Assembly: GCF_022898935.1 (NCBI RefSeq) | Contig: NZ_JALIRP010000001.1 | Coordinates: 496,001-560,000, forward strand | Length of the DNA: 64,000 nucleotides | Direction: 5' to 3' | From: Paenibacillus mangrovi | GTDB taxonomy: Bacteria; Bacillota; Bacilli; Paenibacillales; Paenibacillaceae | Shown: piece after piece, positions 1 through 7,147 of the stretch | Layout of the letters: the number at the start of each line of letters is the position of its first letter | Position numbering within the stretch: position 1 is the stretch's first letter | The notes under the pieces: generated by a model | The model's database searches: none | Told to the model about the DNA's origin: nothing | Seen by the model: the letters and a program-made list of their open reading frames with translations, nothing else | Made by a program: the position numbers and the translations under genes

Positions 1-32
1 CATCCGCCGATAAATTAGTTGAGGTGATACGG

Positions 33-251
33 ATGGCCAAAAAAGGACAGACTTTCTGCACTTACAGTTTGGATACCAAGAAGAAGGCTGTGGACATGCG
101 TCTTCAAGGAATGACCAAAAAAGAAGTGGCCGAAGCGTTGGGAATAGCCGATATCGGCCGATTGAAGGTATGGATGAGAAAATACCGAGAGCAAGGGGAC
201 TCCGGATTAATAGACCAGCGGGGACGTTCCAAAGAAACGCTTCACATTTAA
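33..251 (+). pseudogene. Truncated IS3-family transposase OrfA (helix-turn-helix part)
   Basis: The product of 72 residues is the N-terminal helix-turn-helix half of an IS3-type transposase OrfA: a YS-x-D-x-KKKAVDMR start, the GMTKKEVAEALGI helix pair and the LKVWMRKYREQGDSGLIDQRGR end that recognises the element termini. It has a good ribosome binding site (GAGGTG, six bases before the ATG). A full OrfA continues for about 30-50 residues with a leucine-zipper segment and is followed by the DDE-domain OrfB; here the frame stops right after the HTH and no OrfB follows, so this is a remnant. No terminal inverted repeats were found, and the left part may lie outside the window. Confidence 0.75.
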
Positions 252-399
252 GAAATGAAAAATGAAATGGTATTCTTGAATAACAAAGGGGAGAGAAGAG
301 AGGCCTGATAATGGGGCTTCTTTTTTCTGTGTAAAAATACTGACGCAATAACGAGCATGCTCAAAATACATCGTCTTCGGAGAAAAAAGTACGATACGT

Positions 400-447
400 A
401 AAAAAAGAAGGGACCCTGCTCTAACGACCGGGATCCCCTCTTTTTTG
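400..447. terminator. Imperfect hairpin with A-run and T-run flanks
   Basis: An A-rich left arm (AAAAGAAGGGACC) faces GGATCCCCTCTTTTTT, giving an imperfect stem with a T-run on the plus strand and an A-run on the left. It could end transcription from either side, including the leftward SPW gene. Confidence 0.5.
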
Positions 448-532
448 TTGTGACGCTTGCGCGGTACCCAGGTGAATGGACGCCCCTGTTGGCTAACAGC
501 GGTCTTGCTTAGGCGGTCAGACAATTCTGTTG

Positions 533-859
533 TTAATCTTTAGCTGACAGGGTGATTAAATTGAGGAGAACGGTTACTCCGCCGAGGATAATGCTGCTCC
601 ACATCACATTGGATTCGACGGAATAAACAAACGGAAACACAATAAACCAGGCACCGGCCAGGAGGGAAATCCAGTTTTGCCAGGAACCCCATCCTGAGCT
701 GGAGAACGCCCATAAGGATACAATCAACTGAACGGCTCCGACAATCACACTCGTCCAAAGCGCTCCCTTGTCATCGGAGTAGCCCGCAATCCAGGGCGCA
801 ATAATAAACCAGATACCGATTAGAGCGACAATGGTATTATCGACGCTTCTTAACTTCAT
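533..859 (-). CDS. SPW-repeat membrane protein
   Basis: A 108-residue hydrophobic protein with four predicted membrane helices arranged as two similar halves, each with a W-I/V-x-x-x-P-[FW] turn (IIAPWIAGYSDD in the first, IVFPFVYSVES in the second). This is the SPW-repeat family (Pfam PF03779), whose function is not established. The ATG at 859 is chosen because GGAGGTG lies five bases upstream; the frame opens further upstream but without a ribosome binding site. It is transcribed alone, away from the radical SAM gene. The duplicated half-domain architecture is clear; any physiological role would be a guess. Confidence 0.75.
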   Translation of the reverse strand: MKLRSVDNTIVALIGIWFIIAPWIAGYSDDKGALWTSVIVGAVQLIVSLWAFSSSGWGSWQNWISLLAGAWFIVFPFVYSVESNVMWSSIILGGVTVLLNLITLSAKD

Positions 860-1189
860 CCACACACCTCCGTTTAAAATCAATGCCAACACGATGGTAC
901 GTAAAAATCATATGCAATAAAATGTGGATGATTACAAGAATATGTAAAAAAGGACAGGCATAACAACAAAAAGCGACTTTTGAATGGTTAATCACCATTA
1001 GAAATCTATATCTTTTAGCAAAATTTAATGATGGAATAAGAATTCTTTCATGTTTCATCGGACAAGTTTCTGTATATTTATATGTATAACCCCCTTTGAT
1101 ATATATACGGACTTGACCCTGCCGATGAGGAATCAGCAGGGTTCTTTTTTTAGATATCAGGCGGCACAAAAAACGGGGAGCCGGCTAGA
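860..1189. other. Intergenic stretch without a gene
   Basis: About 330 AT-rich bases lie between the SPW gene and the radical SAM gene, both leftward. No convincing reading frame was seen. It holds a small hairpin (AATGGT at 983, ACCATT at 994) and a rightward terminator-like hairpin described separately. The SPW promoter must lie in its left part, but no clear -35/-10 pair was recognised. Confidence 0.5.
1116..1151 (+). terminator. Rightward terminator with no gene upstream
   Basis: ACCCTGC (1116-1122) pairs with GCAGGGT (1136-1142), followed by a T-run to 1151. The T-run is on the plus strand, yet no plus-strand gene precedes it in the last 850 bases. Confidence 0.55.
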
Positions 1190-2575
1190 TTACCCCTCCA
1201 TCGCTCTTATGGATTCAGCAACCTTCACCATCATGGAACATTCGACTCTCTTGCGGAAGATGTCACAGCTGAAGTCGTAGGTTCCGCCCAGGGAACCCGT
1301 CGCGTGCAGCGCATTGGCAGGACAGCCGCCGCTGCAGTAAAGTTTCGCCCAGCAGTCCTTGCATTCCAGCTTCGAGTAGCAGTTGCTCTTTTTAAATTGG
1401 CATTGCAATTGAGGTCGTGTGATCCCATCCCAGATGTTTCCCATGCTGTACTCTTCATCCCCGACAAATTGGTGGCAAGGGAAAAGTTCACCCCACGGCG
1501 TAACAGCGAGATATTCGGTTCCTGAACCACAGCCGGTAATTCTCTTCTGGATGCAAGGGCCTTCCGAAAGGTCAAGCATGTAATGATAGAAGGTAAATCC
1601 CTTGCCTTGCTCACCACGCTCGATCATTTCCTTGGCGAGAATTTCGTACTGGTTGTAAATCTCCGGGAGGTCCTTCTCGGTAAGTGCATAGGGTTCCCGT
1701 GGATCACAGATGACTGGTTCCATCGAGATTTTATCAAAACCCAGGTCTGCAATATGAAATATATCATTGGTGAAATCGACATTGTTACTAGTGTAGGTTC
1801 CTCGTACATAGTATTCTTGATCTCCGCGCTTTCGGACGAATTCCTGGAACTTCGGAACAATATGATCGTAGCTGCCTTTTCCGGTAACCGTAGTGCGAAG
1901 CCGGTCATGAACTTCTTTTCTACCATCCAGGCTTAATACGACATTATACATTTCCTGATTTAAAAACTCGGTGACCTCATCGTTCAGCAGCATGCCGTTT
2001 GTCGTGAAGGTGAAGCGGAACTTTTTTTTGTATTCTTTTTCTTTGCCTCTTGCATAAGCTACGATCTGTTTTACCACTCTCCAGGCCATAAGCGGTTCCC
2101 CGCCGAAAAAGTCGATGTCTAGGTTTCGGTGATGACCGGAATTCTCGAGCAGGAAATCGATAGCTCTTTGTCCAACCTCATAGCTCATAATCGCCCGATC
2201 TCCGTTGTATTTCCCCTGGCTGGCAAAACAATAGTCGCATGACAGATTACAGGTATGAGCAACATTGAGGCAGAGCGCCTTGACATACGCCTTTCGATTT
2301 CTTAAATCAATGGAAAGGTCTTCATATTCATCCTCAGTAAAGAGCTGCCCATCATTTTTAAGCTCCTCAATCGCCGCGATAGTTTCTCGGATGTCCCCTT
2401 CAGAAATCTCGGAATCGTGCTCATACTTTTTCAGCATCAATGCCAAGATTTCTTTCGCAGAAGTATGCTCATAAAGCTCTATCATTTCAAATGCTAGGTC
2501 GTCGACAACATGTACCGAGCCACTGTAGGTGTCTAGCACGATGTTGTATCCGTTTAGTTTATATTGATGAATCAT
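1190..2575 (-). CDS. scfB: Radical SAM maturase of the six-cysteine peptide SCIFF
   Basis: A 461-residue radical SAM/SPASM enzyme of the six-Cys peptide maturase family (TIGR03974-like). In characterised members it forms a thioether cross-link between a cysteine sulfur and a residue alpha-carbon in the SCIFF precursor, using SAM and several 4Fe-4S clusters. The N-terminal ~90 residues look like the PqqD-type recognition domain. The cluster-binding CNLSCDYC (CxxxCxxC) is at residues 109-116, followed by FFGGEP. The C-terminal SPASM region has many cysteines, including CKDCWAKLYCSGGCP. The start MIHQYKLNGYN matches the family; a longer frame exists upstream but lacks a ribosome binding site. 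AAGGAG lies 14 bases before the chosen ATG, which is long. The substrate gene lies about 80 bases upstream on the same strand. Confidence 0.9.
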   Translation of the reverse strand: MIHQYKLNGYNIVLDTYSGSVHVVDDLAFEMIELYEHTSAKEILALMLKKYEHDSEISEGDIRETIAAIEELKNDGQLFTEDEYEDLSIDLRNRKAYVKALCLNVAHTCNLSCDYCFASQGKYNGDRAIMSYEVGQRAIDFLLENSGHHRNLDIDFFGGEPLMAWRVVKQIVAYARGKEKEYKKKFRFTFTTNGMLLNDEVTEFLNQEMYNVVLSLDGRKEVHDRLRTTVTGKGSYDHIVPKFQEFVRKRGDQEYYVRGTYTSNNVDFTNDIFHIADLGFDKISMEPVICDPREPYALTEKDLPEIYNQYEILAKEMIERGEQGKGFTFYHYMLDLSEGPCIQKRITGCGSGTEYLAVTPWGELFPCHQFVGDEEYSMGNIWDGITRPQLQCQFKKSNCYSKLECKDCWAKLYCSGGCPANALHATGSLGGTYDFSCDIFRKRVECSMMVKVAESIRAMEG

Positions 2576-2653
2576 AATTGTTAATCGAGCTCCTTTTACC
2601 TCTAAAAAATAGTCGCCCATCTGCGAGAAGCAGTGGGCGGTAAAGATCCGAAC

Positions 2654-2806
2654 CTATCGGTTCATTGCGTTTTCACAGCGCTGGTTAGCAACACCGCAGG
2701 AAGTTTTGCAAGCAGACTGGCAAGATGTTTGGCATGCACCGCATCCGCCGTGTTTTGCGGTATCCTTCAGTTTGCGGGTACTGAGTGTAACGATTCTTTT
2801 CATCAT
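2654..2806 (-). CDS. scfA: SCIFF six-cysteine peptide precursor
   Basis: This 50-residue frame begins with two ATG codons behind AAGGAG (spacing 6 or 9). It encodes a basic leader (MMKRIVTLSTRKLKDTAKHG) followed by a cysteine-rich core with Cys at 22, 25, 29, 33, 37 and 44. The six-cysteines-in-forty-five-residues pattern and its position directly upstream of the maturase identify it as SCIFF (TIGR03973-like), a ranthipeptide precursor modified by the neighbouring radical SAM enzyme. SCIFF is nearly universal in Clostridia; its role is unknown. No protease or exporter gene lies next to it here, so the fate of the modified peptide cannot be read from context. Confidence 0.92.
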   Translation of the reverse strand: MMKRIVTLSTRKLKDTAKHGGCGACQTSCQSACKTSCGVANQRCENAMNR

Positions 2807-2885
2807 GAATAACTCCTTCTGCAATTTCATTAGTTCAAAAATAAGTAATTAAATTTGTGAATAATTTCACTTGTTTCCGTGAACC

Positions 2886-2914
2886 ATTGTAGCAACACCT
2901 TGGATGTACGTCAA
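2886..2914 (-). promoter_or_regulatory. Sigma-A type promoter of scfA
   Basis: Read on the minus strand: TTGACG (2914-2909), 17-base spacer, TACAAT (2891-2886). This predicts a transcript start near 2879 and a leader of about 70 bases before scfA. ACGTCAA recurs just upstream of the -35. Confidence 0.75.
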
Positions 2915-2977
2915 TTATCCCCGGGTGAACGTCAAATTGGTTGTATCTCGCTATCATCGCGTGAAAAGTAATGTTCT

Positions 2978-2999
2978 GTTCATACTGCGTTCATAATGC
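2978..2999 (+). repeat. Tandem 11-base direct repeat upstream of the HsmA-like gene
   Basis: GTTCATACTGC is immediately followed by GTTCATAATGC (10 of 11 identical). An 11-base period places both copies on the same face of the helix, as in many OmpR-type response-regulator sites. It lies 56 bases before the HsmA-like start codon. The regulator is unknown. Confidence 0.45.
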
Positions 3000-3054
3000 G
3001 CTGATACTATGTACTCACAAAAGAAAATACTATACTAACTTGAGGTGAACACAT

Positions 3055-3417
3055 ATGCTAGCAGCTGCGATTATTTTTATCAATTTAGCACTTGTATTTT
3101 ACACGATCGGCGTATGGGGGGAGAAGCGTTCGAGTACGCTTCAAAATAAACATCTTATATTTTTCCTGTTCGGATTGATTTGCGATACGACAGGAACAAC
3201 ACTCATGAGCTCTTTGGCTACGAATGGCGGAAATATTGTTCATGCAATAACAGGCGGTGTAGCACTGATTCTTATGCTTATCCACGCGGTATGGGCGTTT
3301 CTTGTCAAATGGAAAGGAAGTGCGAAAGCACAGCATAACTTCCATCGTTTCAGCTTGATCGTATGGATTCTATGGCTCATTCCTTATTTCATTGGTGTAA
3401 CCATGAGTATGCTATAA
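3055..3417 (+). CDS. HsmA-like (TIGR03987) four-helix membrane protein
   Basis: A 120-residue integral membrane protein with four predicted helices and almost no extramembrane sequence. Conserved-looking histidines lie near the helix ends (NIVHAITG, LMLIHAVWAF, AQHNFHRF), which could bind a metal or haem; that is inference. It resembles the HsmA/TIGR03987 family, whose biochemical role I cannot state with confidence. GAGGTG stands seven bases before the ATG. It is monocistronic: divergent from the SCIFF operon and closed by its own terminator. Confidence 0.65.
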   Translation: MLAAAIIFINLALVFYTIGVWGEKRSSTLQNKHLIFFLFGLICDTTGTTLMSSLATNGGNIVHAITGGVALILMLIHAVWAFLVKWKGSAKAQHNFHRFSLIVWILWLIPYFIGVTMSML

Positions 3418-3437
3418 GGGAACCGTAAAAAGTCGTT

Positions 3438-3479
3438 CGCCCTTGATCTTTCCAGTAGGAGAGGTTAAGGGCGTTATTT
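3438..3479 (+). terminator. Terminator of the HsmA-like gene
   Basis: CGCCCTT (3438-3444) pairs with AAGGGCG (3467-3473), followed by TTATTT. Confidence 0.7.
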
Positions 3480-3513
3480 ATGTTCTGGATTAGTCCATCA
3501 TTAGGAACTGTGA

Positions 3514-3530
3514 TAAAATATCTATATATT
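3514..3530 (+). promoter_or_regulatory. -10 element with putative ArsR operator in front of the repressor gene
   Basis: TAAAAT (3514-3519), preceded by TGTGA, is followed after one base by TCTATATATT (3521-3530). The same TAAAAT plus TCTATATATT arrangement occurs in front of the SulP gene, which suggests that the repressor binds both promoters just downstream of the -10. Confidence 0.5.
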
Positions 3531-3557
3531 AATGATGAAAATGTAGGAGCGAGCGTG

Positions 3558-3911
3558 ATGATTCAGGAAATACAGCAGTTTAAAGCCGATTTCTTTAAAG
3601 CACTGGCACACCCGCTGCGGATTCGGATTTTGGAAGTGTTGTGCGAAGGAGACAAAACCGTAAACGAGATACAATCCCTACTTGGAAGTGAAGGATCTGC
3701 CGTATCCCAGCAGCTGGCCGTACTGCGGAATAAAAATGTGGTCATCGGGCGAAAGGACGGTACTTCTGTCATTTACTCCTTAACGGATCCGCTCATTAAG
3801 GATCTGCTGGGAGTAGCCAAGCAAATATTTGACAATCATCTGATTAATGCAATCAGCATGCTGGAAAATATAAAAAAAACGTCTGCTGACGAGCCTTCAC
3901 TGAAGAGCTAA
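3558..3911 (+). CDS. ArsR-family winged-helix repressor
   Basis: A 117-residue ArsR/SmtB-type regulator: FKALAHPLRIRILEVL opens the winged helix, VNEIQSLLG plus SAVSQQLAVLRNKNVVIGRKDGTSVIYSL form the recognition helix and wing. It lacks the ELCVCDL cysteine motif of arsenic sensors and has no cysteine pair in the usual metal site, so it probably senses something else. The ATG at 3558 is chosen (TAGGAG eight bases upstream); an in-frame GTG lies directly before it. It sits 187 bases before a SulP transporter, and the shared promoter motif suggests it represses that gene and itself. Confidence 0.88.
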   Translation: MIQEIQQFKADFFKALAHPLRIRILEVLCEGDKTVNEIQSLLGSEGSAVSQQLAVLRNKNVVIGRKDGTSVIYSLTDPLIKDLLGVAKQIFDNHLINAISMLENIKKTSADEPSLKS

Positions 3912-3950
3912 GAACATTTTCCATTTAATAAAAAGTAATAAAGCTGCGAG

Positions 3951-3995
3951 AACAGAAGTAAAGAGGGGCCTTAGGCTTCCTATGCTTCTGTTTTT
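3951..3995 (+). terminator. Terminator of the ArsR-family gene
   Basis: AACAGAAG (3951-3958) pairs with CTTCTGTT (3985-3992), T-run after, with a second inner hairpin around GGGGCC/GGCTTCC. It separates the regulator from the SulP gene, which therefore needs its own promoter. Confidence 0.75.
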
Positions 3996-4020
3996 GTGTT
4001 TTTCAAGGGCTAACGGTAAA

Positions 4021-4076
4021 TTGACATCCACATAGCACACCTTTAAAATTCTATATATTCAAATAATCAAATATTC
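4021..4076 (+). promoter_or_regulatory. Sigma-A promoter and putative ArsR operator of the SulP gene
   Basis: TTGACA (4021-4026), 17 bases, TAAAAT (4044-4049): a near-consensus vegetative promoter. Immediately downstream TCTATATATT (4050-4059) repeats the sequence after the repressor's own -10, and the AT-rich direct repeat TTCAAATA/ATCAAATA follows (about 4058-4073). Repressor binding here would block a strong promoter. Confidence 0.7.
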
Positions 4077-4098
4077 AGAATAAAGGTGAATTATTAAA

Positions 4099-5892
4099 AT
4101 GAAATGGTTTGGAGACAGCAGATTCCAAAATTATAGCTTGCAAGCATTACAAAAAGACATGATGTCCGGGTTAATTGTCGGTATTGTCGCCATTCCGCTA
4201 GGAATGGGGTTTGCAATTGCCTCTGGAGTGAAGCCGGAATACGGCTTGTACACCACGATTATTGCAGGCATCCTGATTTCCCTGTTCGGCGGCTCCAAGT
4301 TTCAAATCGGTGGTCCCACAGGTGCGTTCATTCCTATTCTTTTTGCGATTGTGATGCAATACGGTTATGAAGACCTGCTGATCGCCGGCTTTATGGCGGG
4401 CGTTATGCTGTTCCTGATGGGACTATTTAAGCTCGGCGGTGTCATTAAGTTCATTCCGCGCCCGGTAACTATAGGATTTACAACAGGCATCGCCGTCACG
4501 ATCTTTTGTGGACAGATTGCTAACTTTTTGGGGCTGCGGGGTTTGGAGAAAACAGAGAACTTTTTCTCTAGTATGAAACAAATTGTACTTCATTTTTCAA
4601 CGATAAACCCATTAAGCATACTTACAGCCATAATCTGTCTTGTCATTTTGATTATAATTCCCAAATGGTTTCCTAAGGTACCTGCTTCCTTGATCGGTTT
4701 GCTCGTCTCAACCATAGTGGCTTTATTGTTCTATCCAGGCAAGGTTCAAACGATTGGTTCCACCTATGGAGCCATTTCAAACAGCCTGCCTTCGCTTCAT
4801 ATCCCAGAACTGTCGATAGAGCATTTGCAGACGCTGATCAAGCCTGCTTTTACAATCGCTATGCTCGGAGGCATTGAATCCCTGATGTCAGCCGTTGTTG
4901 CTGATGGTATGACGGGAACCCGGCACAACAGCAACCGGGAGCTGATGGGTCAAGGTATCGCCAATATGGTCACCCCTCTATTTGGGGGGATTCCGGCCAC
5001 GGGTGCGATTGCAAGAACGGCTACAAATATTAAAAGCGGTGCTGTTTCGCCCATTTCCGGTGTTGTTCATGGTATTGTCGTCCTGCTCGTGTTGATGCTG
5101 TTCGCGCCTTACGCCTCTATGATTCCTTTGGCGAGCATGGCTCCAGTTCTGATGCTCGTCGCCTGGAACATGAGTGAACGAAAAGAATTTGCCCATATGC
5201 TCAAAACCCGGACTGCAGATTCTATCGTTCTGGTCATTACATGTGTGCTCACCATTTTTGCCGATCTGACGATTGCCGTAGAAATGGGCCTTCTACTTTC
5301 GGCCATCCTGTTTGTGAAACATATGAGCAGCCTTCTTGTTACGAAAAAAGTTCTTCCGGATCCATCGGATATCAACGCCCGAGTATCTGCCAATATGGTG
5401 GGTGAGCACCGTAACTGCCCTCAGATCAGCATCTACACAGTTGATGGAGCTCTGTTCTTCGGTGTGGCCCGCATGTTTGAACAGGCAATTATGGATGAAA
5501 TCAACTACAAGCCAAAGGTGCTCATTCTCAAAATGGATAATGTGCTCTATATGGATACAACCGGTGAATCCAACTTTGCCAGCCTTGTGAAGCATTTTAA
5601 GAAACATGGCGGTATAATCATCATTTCGGAAATTCAGGATCAACCGCGCGAGGTACTGCGCAAAACAGGGCTGGACAACTTAATTGGGGCGGATCGATTC
5701 TTCGATAATACCGGTGACGCGATCCAATATGCCTTAACCAAGCTAAACAGGGCGCAATGCGCAGGCTGTAAGCAGTTCGCTTTCCGGGAATGCACTGCAC
5801 TGTCAGGTTGTGCGGAAGCTGAATCTATACATGAACCCAAGAGGAATCACATTCGTTCAAGAAAGCAAGAGTTTCCGGGTATAAATAAGTAA
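4099..5892 (+). CDS. SulP-family anion transporter with STAS domain
   Basis: A 597-residue SLC26/SulP protein: about twelve hydrophobic segments over residues 20-420, starting with the family hallmark GLIVGIVAIPLGMGFAIASGVKPEYGLY split by a short loop, then a cytoplasmic STAS domain (about 430-545, with LKMDNVLYMDTTG where the STAS loop is expected). Family members carry sulfate, bicarbonate or other monovalent/divalent anions; the substrate cannot be read from sequence. The C-terminal tail after the STAS domain is unusual, with four cysteines (QCAGCKQ, FRECTALSGCAE), possibly a metal or redox site. It is expected to be controlled by the ArsR-type repressor upstream. Confidence 0.9.
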   Translation: MKWFGDSRFQNYSLQALQKDMMSGLIVGIVAIPLGMGFAIASGVKPEYGLYTTIIAGILISLFGGSKFQIGGPTGAFIPILFAIVMQYGYEDLLIAGFMAGVMLFLMGLFKLGGVIKFIPRPVTIGFTTGIAVTIFCGQIANFLGLRGLEKTENFFSSMKQIVLHFSTINPLSILTAIICLVILIIIPKWFPKVPASLIGLLVSTIVALLFYPGKVQTIGSTYGAISNSLPSLHIPELSIEHLQTLIKPAFTIAMLGGIESLMSAVVADGMTGTRHNSNRELMGQGIANMVTPLFGGIPATGAIARTATNIKSGAVSPISGVVHGIVVLLVLMLFAPYASMIPLASMAPVLMLVAWNMSERKEFAHMLKTRTADSIVLVITCVLTIFADLTIAVEMGLLLSAILFVKHMSSLLVTKKVLPDPSDINARVSANMVGEHRNCPQISIYTVDGALFFGVARMFEQAIMDEINYKPKVLILKMDNVLYMDTTGESNFASLVKHFKKHGGIIIISEIQDQPREVLRKTGLDNLIGADRFFDNTGDAIQYALTKLNRAQCAGCKQFAFRECTALSGCAEAESIHEPKRNHIRSRKQEFPGINK

Positions 5893-5965
5893 TATTGTGA
5901 GCGGATATGGACATTTCCAGTATCCTGACTTTAAAGAGACGACGCCCATGCTGGGTGAACATGGA

Positions 5966-6004
5966 AAACGGATACGCCTGTTTTTAGGCGTATCCGTTTA
6001 TTTT
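5966..6004. terminator. Bidirectional terminator between SulP and lipoprotein genes
   Basis: A perfect 14-base stem (5966-5979 with 5986-5999) around a T-rich loop, with A-run on the left and T-run on the right, serving the convergent genes on both sides. Confidence 0.9.
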
Positions 6005-6012
6005 GTCATCTG

Positions 6013-6612
6013 CTATTTTTGGTAAGCTTTCATTTTTAACTGGTCCTTGTGTTGAAGTGACTTATATAGATGAGGGTGGATTTTGTACCAGCTTGCATGT
6101 TTGAAGACATCTGCGTAATTTTCCACTGGAGTCTTCATAGCGGCTTCACCCTTTTTCCAGTCCACGCGGTTCACTGCGATTCTAACCAGCTCTTTACTGG
6201 TGTTTTTCCCGTTTGCCGGGTCAGGATTACCATACAGGCAAACCTCCACCGTACCTATACCGTCATTTTCAAACAGAATTTGGCTGTAGGCCAAAAGTGT
6301 ATTTGCCGCATCCATCATCCATTGGTCCGGGCTCGCCGCATCATGCTTCAGGTCCACAGTGACTGTTTTATTGTTTGCTCCCTGAAGCTGGATGTCTTTG
6401 GCCTGTGCAACGTTCATGACTCCTTCGCCGGATACGTCGACAAGAACTTGCTTAACGTTCTCACGGGTGACTTCAGCATTGGACCAGACGTCCTTTTTCT
6501 GCGCTGCGTTGACTTTGGCTGGATCTGTATTCCGCGAACAGGAAGCCAGCAGTAAGCACGCAGCAATCATCATGCAAATTACCTTTAAAGGCGATCTGGG
6601 CTGCAACTTCAT
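6013..6612 (-). CDS. Predicted lipoprotein of unknown function
   Basis: A 199-residue secreted lipoprotein: basic n-region (K2, R6, K10), hydrophobic core and the lipobox LLASC with Cys25 as the lipidated residue. The mature part is soluble, with no domain I recognise; it contains DVSGEGVMNVAQAKDIQLQG and VEVCLYGNPDP. The ATG at 6612 has AAAGGGGG almost touching it, a poor spacing. An internal ATG pair at residue 14 has AAAGG at better spacing, but starting there would remove the positive charges of the signal peptide, so the longer form is kept. It stands alone. Confidence 0.7.
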   Translation of the reverse strand: MKLQPRSPLKVICMMIAACLLLASCSRNTDPAKVNAAQKKDVWSNAEVTRENVKQVLVDVSGEGVMNVAQAKDIQLQGANNKTVTVDLKHDAASPDQWMMDAANTLLAYSQILFENDGIGTVEVCLYGNPDPANGKNTSKELVRIAVNRVDWKKGEAAMKTPVENYADVFKHASWYKIHPHLYKSLQHKDQLKMKAYQK

Positions 6613-6686
6613 CCCCCTTTCTCTAAAGCATGATACAAATTGAAGTCTATCAGAAGCGGAACCAGAATGGAATACATAAACAATTT

Positions 6687-6716
6687 ATGACAATCTAGAC
6701 AAAATACCGTTACAAA
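6687..6716 (+). promoter_or_regulatory. Weak promoter candidate for the arginine-rich microprotein
   Basis: ATGACA (6687-6692), 18 bases, TACAAA (6711-6716), about 45 bases before the microprotein ATG. Match to consensus is moderate. Confidence 0.3.
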
Positions 6717-6760
6717 TTTTTAACTCTCACATCTACTAATGCTAGAAAGGAGGGAGTCTT

Positions 6761-6865
6761 ATGAAGAGACATTCATTCGCACGTAATCGTGTAATTCGTC
6801 TTCGCAGAGGCCAGTCCGTCAGATTATTCTGCGGTACTCCACTGATCACCCGCTGCCGCCACTAA
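6761..6865 (+). CDS. Arginine-rich 34-residue microprotein
   Basis: A short frame with an excellent ribosome binding site (AAAGGAGGGAG, seven bases before the ATG) encodes 34 residues with nine arginines and two cysteines (Cys24, Cys32): it opens MKRHSFARNRVIRLRRG and ends TPLITRCRH. No transmembrane segment or signal peptide is visible. The very basic composition would suit nucleic-acid or phosphate binding. It is followed by a hairpin at 6888-6912. No family is recognised; the strong translation signal and the terminator-like structure are the reasons for calling it. Confidence 0.55.
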   Translation: MKRHSFARNRVIRLRRGQSVRLFCGTPLITRCRH

Positions 6866-6887
6866 ACCTTCTTGCAGCAACACAGTC

Positions 6888-6916
6888 AAGCGGCGCCGGG
6901 ATTCCGCCGCTTTAAT
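6888..6916 (+). terminator. Hairpin after the microprotein gene
   Basis: AAGCGGCG (6888-6895) pairs with CGCCGCTT (6905-6912); the tail is TTAATAT, so a modest terminator. Confidence 0.55.
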
Positions 6917-7147
6917 ATATGTGGATATTTTATTTATATGCAAGAACGGATTATTATCATCAGGTTGCGCAGCATTGTTTGATTTTATTTAAGCGCTAAC
7001 TTTGGCGTTTTGTTTTCATGGAATCAAATGGACAGGAGTGGCGGACAGAGCACATCCCAGGCTGTGCCTCCGGACGAACATCCATGGATTGAGGAGTTTG
7101 GCTGCACGGCCAGATACCGCCGGAGATGCCATTCTTTTGTGCAAGGC

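Noticed and set aside
207..524. A 105-codon minus-strand frame next to the transposase remnant
   Set aside because: It runs through the terminator hairpin, lacks a ribosome binding site and shows no recognisable domain.
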